Notes under the pieces: model-generated
Told to the model about the DNA's origin: nothing
Seen by the model: the letters and a program-made list of their open reading frames with translations, nothing else
Database searches by the model: none
Position numbers and translations under genes: made by a program
Part shown: one piece after another, positions 35,036 to 47,200 of the stretch
How the letters are laid out: every line of letters begins with the position of its first letter
Position numbering within the stretch: the first letter of the stretch is position 1
From: Siderastrea radians
Taxonomy: Eukaryota > Cnidaria > Anthozoa > Scleractinia > Rhizangiidae
Direction: 5' to 3'
Assembly: GCA_964017195.1 (NCBI GenBank)
Contig: OZ024898.1
Location: forward strand, 17,724,475 to 17,788,474
Length of the DNA: 64,000 nt

Positions 35036-36941
35036 GTACCTAAATAGCTCAAATAAATTTTTGATACAGGTGACGAGTGACTTTGCCCCTGGGACCAGTA
35101 TATTTTCGGCCTACTGGTCCATTGGTCGTGCGGAAGACCAGACCCAAAAGTTAATTTAGCGCACCGATCGGAGAGTTTTGAACTCAAGTTAACGTGTTTT
35201 GAAACGCGCAGTAATGAGCGTTTATACGAGTTTGTTTTTCTGCCATGAATAATAGTGCAAAGTGACAAATTTGCATATGATAATCTCTTTTGATAATCAA
35301 TTTTATTCCTTACAAAGCTGTCGCAAAATTGCTAAACTTGGAATATTTTCCATTTCTCTTGGAATATTTTTCCATTTCCAACTATATCAACATATTTTCT
35401 TCACAGAACAATTGTCAGTGAAAGTATATCACGCAAAAAACGTTAAACAATGTATACTTACAAATGCTTCAGATCTTGGGTATTTTATAAAACTTGAATT
35501 TTTCTTTCAATTTCATTGAAAACGAATTCGTTTAAACAAAATAATGACCATCTAATCTTCCCATACAACAATATACACTATGAAGTTGAACTTATATTTG
35601 AAGAATATTCTTTCAAATTCAGGATTCGAGACGTTTGCGACTGAAAATTGGAATAGCTTTATCTCGAATCCATAAGGTTTCTTTTTTCTTTTTCTTTTTT
35701 TTACAAAAATAGCATAACTGAAACCAACGGGCCTACTACAAAATGTAGAGATACCTAATTTTTTTTTATCCTAACTATAATGCTAGCTTAAAGTCCTTGT
35801 TACCCCATCCGGTACTGTCAACATATTGTGGCTAGTTGATTAACGGGAGAGGGGCGAGCCTTAAACACGAACAGGAACAAGAAAGAACAAAAACTGGCCA
35901 TATGTTTAAACCAGATTATCGTTATTGAATTGTTTCATTTCATTACGATCCTTGCAGGTGTATGGTGGCCAAGGACTGCTACTTATGGACAGTCTATTAG
36001 AAGGTGCATGAGAAAGTCATGTAAACCACTCACTTAGAGAAACATATGGTCAACATATCGGTAAAACACAACTATAACAAATGACCCCAAACAACAAGAC
36101 ACCTTATGATTAACAACCCAACCCTGAGGGCGGAAAACACAGTTTAAATCATTTCAGAACCAAACATAAAGAGAGAAAATTATGCGACACACATGCACCA
36201 GGCAAATCGTTACCTTCAACAGATAGCCACGGTGGCCAACTACGCAGATGAGGAAGATACAACTCACCGATGACTGAGAAGTGCAAAGAGAAAATGGTGA
36301 GCGTGTGTGACTATTAACGCTTCTCTCTCGCACAAGTTAATCTAAGATTGGCTTGGAGTTGGTTTTCGAATTTTCGATCGCAAAATCCGGAATCACATTG
36401 CCAAGTGGTAAGGCCGTGTCCTTAGTTTCGCAAAATATCGTCATTCAACAATCGATTAGTTAAGCTGCATCCAAAATGTCCTTTTGCTGGACATAATTCA
36501 ACGGATTCACAACTCCCAGTCAGCAGCAGAATAAACCAATTACATAAATTGCGAAAAAGATTGGAAAAGTGTCCAAGTTTTTGGCAATTCTAAATTGTCA
36601 CTGGCCTTATCTCAAACCAAACTTCCAAGGAAATCACGGCGATTCAATGTTGATTTACACGAGTGACAGAAAAAAAATCATAATTACACAAATCATATTC
36701 CAGTTCATACTCCGCTACTGCCACTAGTGTGAACACGCCCTTAAATGACACTGGCCAATGAGTGAAGGACCAGTTCATGCCACTGACTGGGAGGAGTAAA
36801 GGTGAAGATCGAAAGCTCAGTTAACACCACTGACCAGCAAAGTCTCATGCATTCCATACCGCTGACCAAACACCAGTTCGTGCCACTGGCAAGGCCCACT
36901 TCACATCAGTTCATACCACTTGCTAGCACTAAAAAAACTGT
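35036..36941. other. Intergenic DNA 3' of the RING gene; no gene seen
   Basis: No supported gene. At 36720-36930 short degenerate units CCACTGACCAG/CAGTTCATACCACT recur just past the RING-gene stop. Confidence 0.4.
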
Positions 36942-38224
36942 TCAGTTGTATGTTTTGATGACTGATACAATGCACCTCCTACATATTGCACAAACACGTT
37001 CATCAAGCCGCATCTGTAACGCGCAGATGTAGCAAAACCTGTGGCCGCACACTAGTGTAGCGTCCTTTGGTCTGTCCATACAAATATCACACAGGCTAGA
37101 CACTACAAGGGGTGGGGTGGGGTCCTCTGTACTTTGTTCTGTGATAACAGGGCTGGAGTAAGAAGCGTTAAACTGCTCTAACTCATGAACTTTTGTCTCC
37201 AGGTGGATATCAGACGAGCTTTCGTTCTCTGCATTTCTGTCTTCCTCCTGATCGTCATAGCTCTCTTCATTAAAGTCTTCTTCTGGATAATAACGATAAT
37301 CATCGTACTCGTCCATCTCCGCGTACTCGTCCATCTCCGCGTACTCGTCTGCTTGCAACTCATTGGCTATAATTTCATCGTTTGAGATCTGCATTATGTC
37401 CACAGCACCTTTAGCATTCTCCTCCAATATCCATGGGTCTTTCTGAGTGTTCCACTTGTGAGGTACATTTGGAGTTTCATGTTCAGGATTCCACGCTTTG
37501 GGTGCCTTGTTGTTTGACCCTTGCACAGGCGACGCAAGAGATGGCCAAGCCTCCTCGTAGGTACTGTTTGTCACAGGAACCTGACTTGTATCTTTGTTTT
37601 GCCGTGCATTAACGAGAGCTTTGGAATAACATCTGCCATTCATCTCCGATTTTGGCTCAGCTTCATAAAGCAAAGCTTCGTTGAAAAATTCCTTGGGTTC
37701 TTTACTGTTCCTTTTCTCTAAAATGGCAGCGTAAGAATTAGGATCCCTTTTCGGTTCTTCGAGAGCGCGGCGTTCGGGACTCGAGACTTCCCTCGAAGGC
37801 CGCTCAAGATATCTACCCGGTGGATGCCGAAGGGGGCAGTGATCTCCACGATGGCAAACACCCCAGATCATAAAAGTGGGACACGTGTTGTCTCGAAGAT
37901 CCATGAAATCGTTCCTCCGCCTTTTTTCCTCTGCATCTTCCTCTATTTCTTGCCGTAACTTCTTCTTTTCCATTTCTTCACGCCATTTACGGCCGAACAA
38001 ACCATTTACAAAAGACTTATTAGGGCCTATGAAGTCATCGGATCGCTGACTACCATCTTGGTAACTAAGATGGATAAATGGTTTGTCAGGGACTCGCACT
38101 GGATGTTTGGGATGCGCAATCCTCTCTCGCACTTCTGGGTCGATCACAAATTGGCTCTGTCGACGCGCCGGTGTACCTTCAGTGGATGTTGTCTCTGCCT
38201 TTGGATTCATTGCTTCCATGTGAA
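36942..38224 (-). CDS. RING-gene last exon: CCCH zinc finger and RING
   Basis: The acceptor CCTTTAG lies at 38225-38231; the first in-frame Met codon is at 38219. The CCCH finger is canonical: C-X8-C-X5-C-X3-H (CPTFMIWGVCHRGDHCPLRH). The RING ends four to twelve residues before the stop, with spacing C-X2-C-X10-C-X1-H-X2-C-X2-C-X10-C-X2-C, beginning CDICMDRPKDATLVCGH. C-terminal RINGs of this kind bind E2 enzymes and occur in neuralized- and MEX3-like ligases. Between them lie an AWPSL motif, an acidic stretch with DEYAEM in tandem, and many Asp/Glu. The frame could start at 38219 if exon 2 were unrelated, but the in-phase splice makes joining more likely. Confidence 0.85.
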
Positions 38225-41200
38225 CTAAAGGAAACAAACAGGAGACATTGTTAATTCAACGCAAGAGTCTGGGCAAGATATGGCAAGATAACTGGCCTTT
38301 GCATTAGCACAGATCTCGATTACATCAGGCACAAAAATAAATATTTCTACTTGCGTCAAATTGTTAATAATCATTCAAAATTAGTTCTTTCAGTTGAAAG
38401 AAGTGACGAAACAAAGCCTTTGCCTGACAATACACAGTGTATAAAGAACGATTTTGAAAAGCACAAATAACACGTATGAAAGTTTGCACATACCGATCAA
38501 ATTTTGTTGATTTGTTCTTTTATTATTTGCTCTTGTTTAATAGTCGATTGTTTTCTTTAGGCCACTGACAATTAAATTTCAGCTGGGAGCCCTTATCTAT
38601 AATCAGTGCCTTAATCCACCGACATGTTTTGCATGTTATAGTTTGCAAAGCTTGAAATCTTAACTCTCCTAACTTCACGAAATAAACAAAAACACACTGT
38701 CGTTCCCGGAGATAGAATGGCCGTAAACTGGACTACAAGAGCATAAAAAAGTAACAAAAAAACAGTTTCTTGCCAGCGTTACCAGGACCACAGCATTCTT
38801 CATGTCCTTTTACCAGGCGACACAATATCCCTTTGATAACTGATGAGTTTCTTTCTGACCCTGTATGATAGCTGAAGCGCAAAACTTTCCGTTGTTATGT
38901 TGCTCTTTTCTGAGTGCTTTATCTCGCTTTATCTTGCATTCTTTCTGAATGCTTTTTGCTTTGTCTCGTGTTAATCACGATAATACTTATTTTGTTACTT
39001 TTAGGTACCGAAACGTTTTGTTTTGTCAGAAGAGCAGCTGCCCGCTATCTTATCATAGAATACCTCTAACATAGGTGTTCAAAACCATTGCACCATTCTC
39101 TCAATCTGTTCACTTATTTTTTTTTAAACCATTTAAAAGTCTGTTCCTGCGAATACCACGGTACTGAAGAGGCCTTTTTGCAAAATACCGAGATCTGTGC
39201 TATGCATGTTTGTTGGTGTTCCCATTGAGGCTTTGGTAAAGCAGTGGACAAGAAAATCGAAGGTCGCGAGTCCCACCTGACCCAGTGAATTTTTCCAGTG
39301 TTTAGGATTTGTCGGTGTAGCATATATCATTTACTTGATAAACCTGGGTTGTTTACCATTTACAGGGGGAAACTGGTTGGGCTATGGTTTGTGCAAGTGG
39401 TAAGCAAAACCTCCCAAATGGGAAATTTCTTTCGAATTTGTGCAATTCATTCTAATTCACAGAGAGTCTGGACCTAGTTTGACTTTTGGCGCAGGACCTG
39501 GAACTGGTAGAAAAAAGTAAATGGAACACATGTACAATTTTCCGTCTGGATATTCCGGTTGGGATTTTGGACTATCTCTCAAGACGTTTCGTTTATTTTG
39601 AATTTTTTTGGCCAAATTTCCGGATTTTTTTTTGTAAATGATAAACACTCCTGGTCTCCCGGGGTAAATACATTTCACGCCCCCGAGCCACGATCTACTA
39701 AATGAATTACCCGAATAGACTACCCTTAGGTGTACAATTGTCTCAGTTGCATCTGCGAATGTTTCGTTAATGGATAAAAACAACAAAATTTGCAAAGGCA
39801 AACGTGATAACTACACTTATGTGCTGCAAATAAGTTCGCCCTCAATTTACGTTTCCCAAACTCGCCCGAAAACGATTGTTTCGTTTCCTTAGAACAAGGC
39901 GGTGTTGTATTTACAGTTGAAAGCTGGAAACGCCAGTTTTTGACAACAGTGGATCCCACAGCAAATTGGTTTGAAATACTTAAACAGCCTTATGAAACGC
40001 CAACCAACCTGTCGCCGACCCCGTCCAACTCTTAACTTTAAGTTCAAGTTTGGAGACAAACCTTCGAGATTGTCTTCCGCAGAAGAGGAAAGAATTAATT
40101 TTCCGACTAATGACAGGTGAAAGCAGGTTGGAATGTCAACATGTAGACGCTAGGGACAAACGAATAAAGATTTCAGTGTTTCGATTTTGTATTAAAATCA
40201 TCCCCAGGAAAATCGCTGATTTGTAAGGGCAGCATATGTCATTTATTTGATTTGCCTGAGGATGATTCTAATGGAGACCAGGCTTCACCGAAATCTTTGA
40301 AACCTTTCACAAATCGTACCTGGCAATGGCTCCTTTGAGAGCTCAGTTTTAGCCTCTTCACATTCATTGGGCCTTTCAGGTTCGGTGATGGCTTGAAGCT
40401 CGTCCTCCGAGTTGCGATCAGATGATCTTCGTCTCGTTCGCTGGTCAGTTGGACAATGTCCATGGTTTACGGGATGCTCACCCCCTCCGGGATCTGCGTT
40501 CTCCGAGTTCCGATGGAAAGATTTCCGTCTTCTTCGGTCGTAAGTCGGGTAATGTCGATGATTCTCTGGATTCTCGTTCCCTCTAGGATCGTTTCCCGGG
40601 GTGCGATCGAAAGATCCTCGTGTTCTTCTACTGTCTGTCGGATAGCGTCGATGGCTTTTCGGATGCTCGCTCCAGCTAGAATCATTTTGCGAAGAGCAAT
40701 CGAAAGATCTTGCTCTTCCTCGGTTGTGGGTCGGAGGCCGATGGTGGTCGGGATGCTCACTTCCTCTAGGATCGCTCTCCGAGGCGCGATCGAAAGATTT
40801 TCGTCTTGATCGGTTGTTAGTCTGATTATGCCAATATTTTGCTGACCTCTCATTCTCCCTTGACTCCGTCTCCGAGCTGTGACGGAATGATCTTGGTCTT
40901 GTTTGATTAGGATTCGCACAGTGAAGATCATTTTCTTTTGGATGCTTCTCCAAGTTGCGATCAAATGACTTTCGTCTTATACCCGAGCACCTTTGCCGAT
41001 TGGCGGATGTCTCGGTGTTTGTCTTCTTTTGCTTTATTTCTTGGCTGTCATAGGAGAAACTCTCTACTGGAGTCTCTGTGTACCCCGGCAGATCATTACC
41101 TCGGCAGTCTATCTCTTTGCGTTCCGTTGTATTCACCAATTGTTCCGTCTTTGACTTGAGAACAAGAAATGATTGTCGTGGTGCTGTTTCATTCTTCTCG

Positions 41201-44200
41201 GCTTTTCCACTATTCTCACTTTTCTCAAGGCTATCTACAGGCACATCTTTCACTTCCCTAACGTTGCGAGGACTCTTTGCGGCATTTTTTTGTTCCTTAT
41301 CCCGGCAAACAACGTGTTGATCAAGAATCAAACTAATCGCATTCGTAATAAGTCTTTTGGAGCAACCAGTCGCGTTTTTAACCTCTTTAACTTCTTCTAC
41401 ACTCCTGGAAGGGTCAGGATTTTCAGCCATCTCACTAGCAGGCTTTATAACTCCTTTGTTGCCTATCTTGACTTCCTTATATTCTTCAACTCTGCCTCTC
41501 AGCTTAGTGATTTCACTATTCTTAGTATCACGTCCAGAAGTGACAAAACCAACATCACACGCAGCTCTTCGATCAACTTTGTTCCGTTTCTTAATTTCTC
41601 TCGTTTGATTACCAGTGTTTGTTGAACTTGATGCAATGTTTTTGTTACTTGTCTTGGCATAATTACCTTCTTTAATTACACTTGCTGTGTCGGCATTATG
41701 CACACGAGCTTTGTTCTCTTGATTAAGAACCTTTACCTCTTTACTTGTGCAAGCTGTATCACTGTGCTCCCTCCCTTTATTTGTGTCACTTGATTGTTCC
41801 TGTTTCTCCAAATTTTCTGTGATAGGCTTCTTTTTTCGTCTGCGGCGTTTTTTGACCACATTTTCTGCTAATGTATCAGTTGATTTCTGAGGCACGAGCT
41901 CCTCTTTTGCCCTTGAATCTTTATATGTGGTATCTGTCGAAACTAAAAATTAAAGCCAGAATTGTTAATCTAGAACAAGCAAACTGAAATTTTGGAGGAT
42001 ACAAGGAGACGTTTAGTTGTGAAGAGTTTACGAGTGTTTTGAGTGACCATGGTTTAATCAAGACTCCCCTAGGACCTGCTCGTTCATGAGACCACAAAAC
42101 TTAAACCCTTCCCTGTCCGAGACCCTACTAAAGTATATATGTCCCTGCATTATAACTTGGTCAATTTTTGGTAATTTCAAAGAGCTGTTGTCACCAATGT
42201 TCATGTTACATGTAACACCCTTATACCTGTAATACGGCTGACCACCCCTACAATTTTTGAAACTTTTTTATCCAAAATCATCTGTGGTGTAAAACATTCC
42301 TCATGTTATTCTTTGGACTACGGGCTGCATAAGCAGCTGTTGTATGTCGCTAAGGGAATTTGTCACTTTTTTAACGTTTCATCTCATATATCAAAGACAT
42401 TACTCCCATCATTTGTCTTGATACAAAAAATGAATTACAATCATCAAGACTTTTCACGTGGTATATGGACATGGATATTTAACGAGTTTCAGGTAAAAGA
42501 GGCCTTTCAACTCAAACAGGAAGTGGTTACAAGGACAAGTTTACTAATTGCAGGTGCTATTTCCAGGGTTCTCAAAGCAGACATAAACTTTATCATAACT
42601 TCAGGCCCGAGATTTTATTTTTTCAAATACAAAACAGCTTTGCGGAGTTCATGGTAACATGCAAGCTTTTGTAAGTTATCAGAAAATAGACTGTGAACAG
42701 TCTCTTTCTTCTATCCCTCCCATCACGCGTTGCATGAAACATGATGTATCTTGCATAATTCATACATTACCGCTCACGTATAGTATTTGAAGTGAAAAGG
42801 GGGAATTTAAAAACATAGGAGATTCAACAAACATCCTAAAAATTTATTGGGAACTTACCAGGCAATAACCGACAACCGCCCACTGTTACAATAAATTGAC
42901 GTTAAATTGTTGGAATTTAAATTTCAATTCTTTAAGTTAACAAGTGGAAAGAATTAGAAAGTTTTAGTGACCAAAAAGTTAGATTGAAATAACACTTATT
43001 TCGCTTTTGAATTTCCTGTGCACTACCATTTTGAACTTTTGTGACATCGTATGGTTGCCACTATTGTTAAGAAGCAACTTCCTTTTACACGGACGGTATG
43101 ATGTCACAAAAATTCAAAATGGCAGCACACAGGAAATTCAAAAGCAAAAATAGGTGGTATTCATGTCCAATTTTTGGGGCACTAAACCTTTTTTTTCACT
43201 TGCTAACGAAATAATTAAAATTTAGGCATCATCTCCAAAATTTAACATCAGTTTGAGATAACAGTGGAGGTTTATTAAAAGCCCTGAGGCAAATGCCTTT
43301 TTTTCCAACTTAGTACCTACAGACTCAATGTCCTTGTATGATACACCACCTAAAAGCTCATCATCGCAAAAAAAAAAAAAATTTAAAAAGTTGCATTATT
43401 TAAGACTTATCAGTTCTCGGTTTTGACAGTTCTCAGCACACTGATTTTAAAACGCACACCTACCTATCTGCTTTGCGCCATGTGGCACAGAAGGCAAAAA
43501 AAATGAGAAGTTGTGGTAGAGGTGGACACAATCTATGAAAATCAGAACATCCTATTCAATGCAACTTTACCTCTGGGGCCATTCTTGGGGAATTTACGTC
43601 TACAGGTATACATGAGCAATGGGAGTACAACAAGGGCCAAAATAAGCTTCACAATAGGAAATGTTCCTGCAAAGTTTGCCAGATCTTGGGTACCATAACC
43701 ACTGAAAGACATAACAAAAAAAATGGAAAAAAAATCAATTTTCATTGCTCGTTCTTCCAATAGTCATTAAAGTTGTATACAATTGAAGCTGTGGTAATCG
43801 AACACACTTGGGAAGCAGTACATTAAAAAGTGTCCACAACTGGAGCTGGACACAAGAATAATTGGCCTCTGCAGTATAAAGGATAGGTAGCTGCTTATGA
43901 GAGCTTGCACTGTTGTAAACATTATTAAGGCCACGGGTGACAAGCTGCTCATGAATAAATATATAACGCAAAATTTTGGTGAAGGTCTTACGCTAAAAAC
44001 GCTATATCTTGAACGTTTGGGAGCCGATTCCATTGAAACTTAACAGGGAGCTTGGGCAATGGTGGAAGTGCAACAAGGTTGTTTTTGGTTTGATAGATTG
44101 CACTTCTTTGCGATGCTATGAGCTCCCAAAGTTAAGATTTTGGAGAACACAGCGCTTGTTGATTTTACCACTCATTGATCAGTTAAAACCTCTATTGTGT

Positions 44201-47200
44201 CACAACAGAAGCCGATTATAGGATTTCGAGTTCCATTGAAAGTTGTAAGCTTTTAAATGAGTAAAATCGTCCTTGTTTAAATTTGAAGCCTTCGATATTT
44301 GTTAAAAAGCCTGTTTGAAAAAAAGGCTTCTGTTGTGACAATCTACAATACACCTAGTTTGTCTGCCTGTTGTGTCTGTACAGGATATTCTATATCTGCG
44401 CTGTATTCTTAGACACAAAATTGGTGGTTTTAGGGCTTCCGAAGGCTTACCGAATAAACACGAATGTTTAAAGTATGATTATGCTAATTATGGAAATTAA
44501 ATTCAAGCGGCTATTGTTCACTGTCCAGAAAAGAACAATACGGTGCAATTTAGAGATCGCAATTTTCTGGATTGAAGATTATAAGCATTTCCCAAGCTCT
44601 ATGTCAGCTATAAGGAGTATTATTGTAGTTCTTGTTTTGTTTTGTTGGAAAACTTCTAAAAAGTTTCTATTAACGTTCGAACGTAAAAAAAAGCAGGACT
44701 TCGACAGTTTTTAAAAATTAAAAAATGCTTAAAAGTCACAACTCCGTAGCACACGATTTAACGCATGTGCAATTTAATATTGATTCAGGAACTGAAAGTT
44801 TACTGAAGAGCCTATTGATGAATATTTCGCGCAATGTCGCTACCATTCGTCGCACTACGTGCATACGCTTTAAATAAATAAATAAATACTGATGACTTAG
44901 TTTCTCACCCCCGGCCTTAAACAGTTTTAAAAAAATCCACTAGTAATACATGATATGAAAGATTGTTTTTTCTTTTGTCTCATGCAATGCCGAGCTCACT
45001 TTTACAAGTTCACTGGAATCAGCACATCAGATACAGTGTATGAGCTCCTATTAATTATTGACTAAGTCTGCTTGTTTGGTTGTCATCTTTGTTCATTTAT
45101 ATCAGGTGCATCAGTATTAAACAATAGTAAAAAAATCCACTACATGAAATGAAAAATTGTTTTTGTCTTATGCAATGCCGAACTCAGTTTTACAAGTTCG
45201 CTAGAATGAGCACATCAGAGCTCCTATTAATTACTGACTTAAATCTGCTTGGTTGGTTGCCCCAGGGGGTACTTCCTGAAGATTTGGGTGGGGGTGTGCG
45301 GCACACTTGTGGAAATCCTTACCCTATTTCAGACCAAAATATTGTGATTTTCCCTACCCTATTTCAGACCGGACCCAAAATTTGATACCCTATTTCAGAC
45401 CAGACCCTAACCCAATTTCGTTTGCAAGCCTAAACACTTGAGAAGGGCTTCAAATTCCCAACGTTAATCAAACCTCAGTTCTTTGGAGAAGAAAATTAAT
45501 AAAAGATAGCTTCCTGTAAGAACCATACCAGATCCCATATCAGAGTGCACAAACCTCAGACTATTTCAGACCAAAATGGTCAAAATCTACGCCCTATTTC
45601 AGACCAAAAAGGCCCAAAACCAAACCCTTTGGCGCCGCACATACCTATATAGCTTATATAAGGGAGTGCCCCCCCCCCTCCCGGCTTGGTTGTCATCTTT
45701 GTTCATTTATATTAGGTGCATCATGCTATTTTGTAGAGGTGTAACTTGCTGTAAATAAATTATTTTTACTTTTTGGTTGAGCTCTTAAACGGCATATTCT
45801 TGTTTCTTCATGGATAGCTATAATTCACTCTTAATTAACAGCAGTTGGATTATTGAAAGTGGAACATCCAACAAACTCAGCAGTTAACTGTGTTTTAGCT
45901 GTTTTGTAAGAGAAGAGCAGTTCCTTCATTTCACAATGTGCACACATGAAATAGATTCAACAAGTTACAGCAATTTCTCTAACATGTGCCCTTCAAGGAT
46001 TATTTTCTTAACTGAGCTAAATGTGTTTTTGGTGGATGTCAATAATCTCTGTCTCCTGTTCTAGAGCTGCTTGTTAGAAGACTATTGAGCACTCAGTTAA
46101 ATCCTGGTATAAAGCACACGGCATTTTAAAATCCTGTGTGTTGGAAACTTGTGGTTTAGGTTACAGAATAGAAGTTTGTTTTCTTTAACCCCAAATAAAA
46201 CAGGTACAAAAATAATATGGTGTGTGTAAATAATTTTGTGGTCATTAATGTACATGCACACAGCCATTGGGGAACCCGACAAAATTCATCTTCATAAATT
46301 GAGATCCCTTTGTATAATTACTGAGAAATTATTGTCATAATTTGTGCGCTAAATAAGAGGATTATTTTTCATGTATTGGCTAAACTGAGGTTTCTGGGGC
46401 TTTTTTCGGGCGTGATCCCATTTGTGAGAATATAAGCATGATAAGATCATGGGGATCATGTAGAATTCTGATCCAAGTAATGCTGTCACAAATAGATCAG
46501 AATGTTGAAGATTTCCCCAGTTCTGACTCAATGAATGCCTTTATCAGGCAACCTAAAATGTGTTCCAGTAAAGGATGTAACATGTCATTGAGTTTGGAGA
46601 CAACTGATCTGAGAACTGCTAAATTTTTTACATAGCAATTCCTGCAAATTAAGGGGTGGAGATGATAGACATTCACCAAAAACACAATTGGCTATTACAT
46701 CTGGCACGTTTTGGAGAACCACTATTCATAACAATTTATGTGTCCCCTATCATTGATTTGTATATAACTCAGCAAATCAAACAGAAAATTTACAACTTGT
46801 TAGAGCTTGGCATGAACAAGTGCTGTAATCAACTGTCATTACTGTACTTGTGAAGAGGAACAGTCGAACACAATATTATACTCACACATCACAGTTCAGC
46901 GTAACTTTACATGCCAGCATTTTAAGGAACAAAGGAAAACAGAAAACATGCAGCTTTCCAACAATGCTTTGGTCAGTCAGTGGTCTGGTTGCCAAGACAC
47001 TAAACCACTGACCAAGCAGCCAAATGGTTTTAAGCACCATGCATACCCTTCCCTTAAGGTGATTCCATCGAAAAAGAAGTTGTAATGAGAATTTGTTGAA
47101 ACTTTGCACAGTTATTAATTACACCTAGTACATTAAAAAAACAAAGTAAAAAGAGGGGGTCACCGTGTCTGATTTCATGCTACAGGGCTGTAGTTTATAG

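Noticed and set aside
36942..38237. RING protein starting at an alternative codon at 38237
   Set aside because: That start is not ATG and lies across a good CCTTTAG acceptor; the exon starts at 38224.
40467..40964. 165-aa minus-strand frame overlapping the RING-gene repeat exon
   Set aside because: Out-of-frame shadow of the tandem coding repeats.
43767..44033. Minus-strand exon starting MESAPKRSRYSVF with a GTAAGA donor
   Set aside because: Phase 0 does not fit the RING gene and no partner exon was found.
45149..45385. 78-aa frame as a small gene
   Set aside because: It runs from the duplicated unit into the hAT-like element, so it cannot be an ancestral gene.
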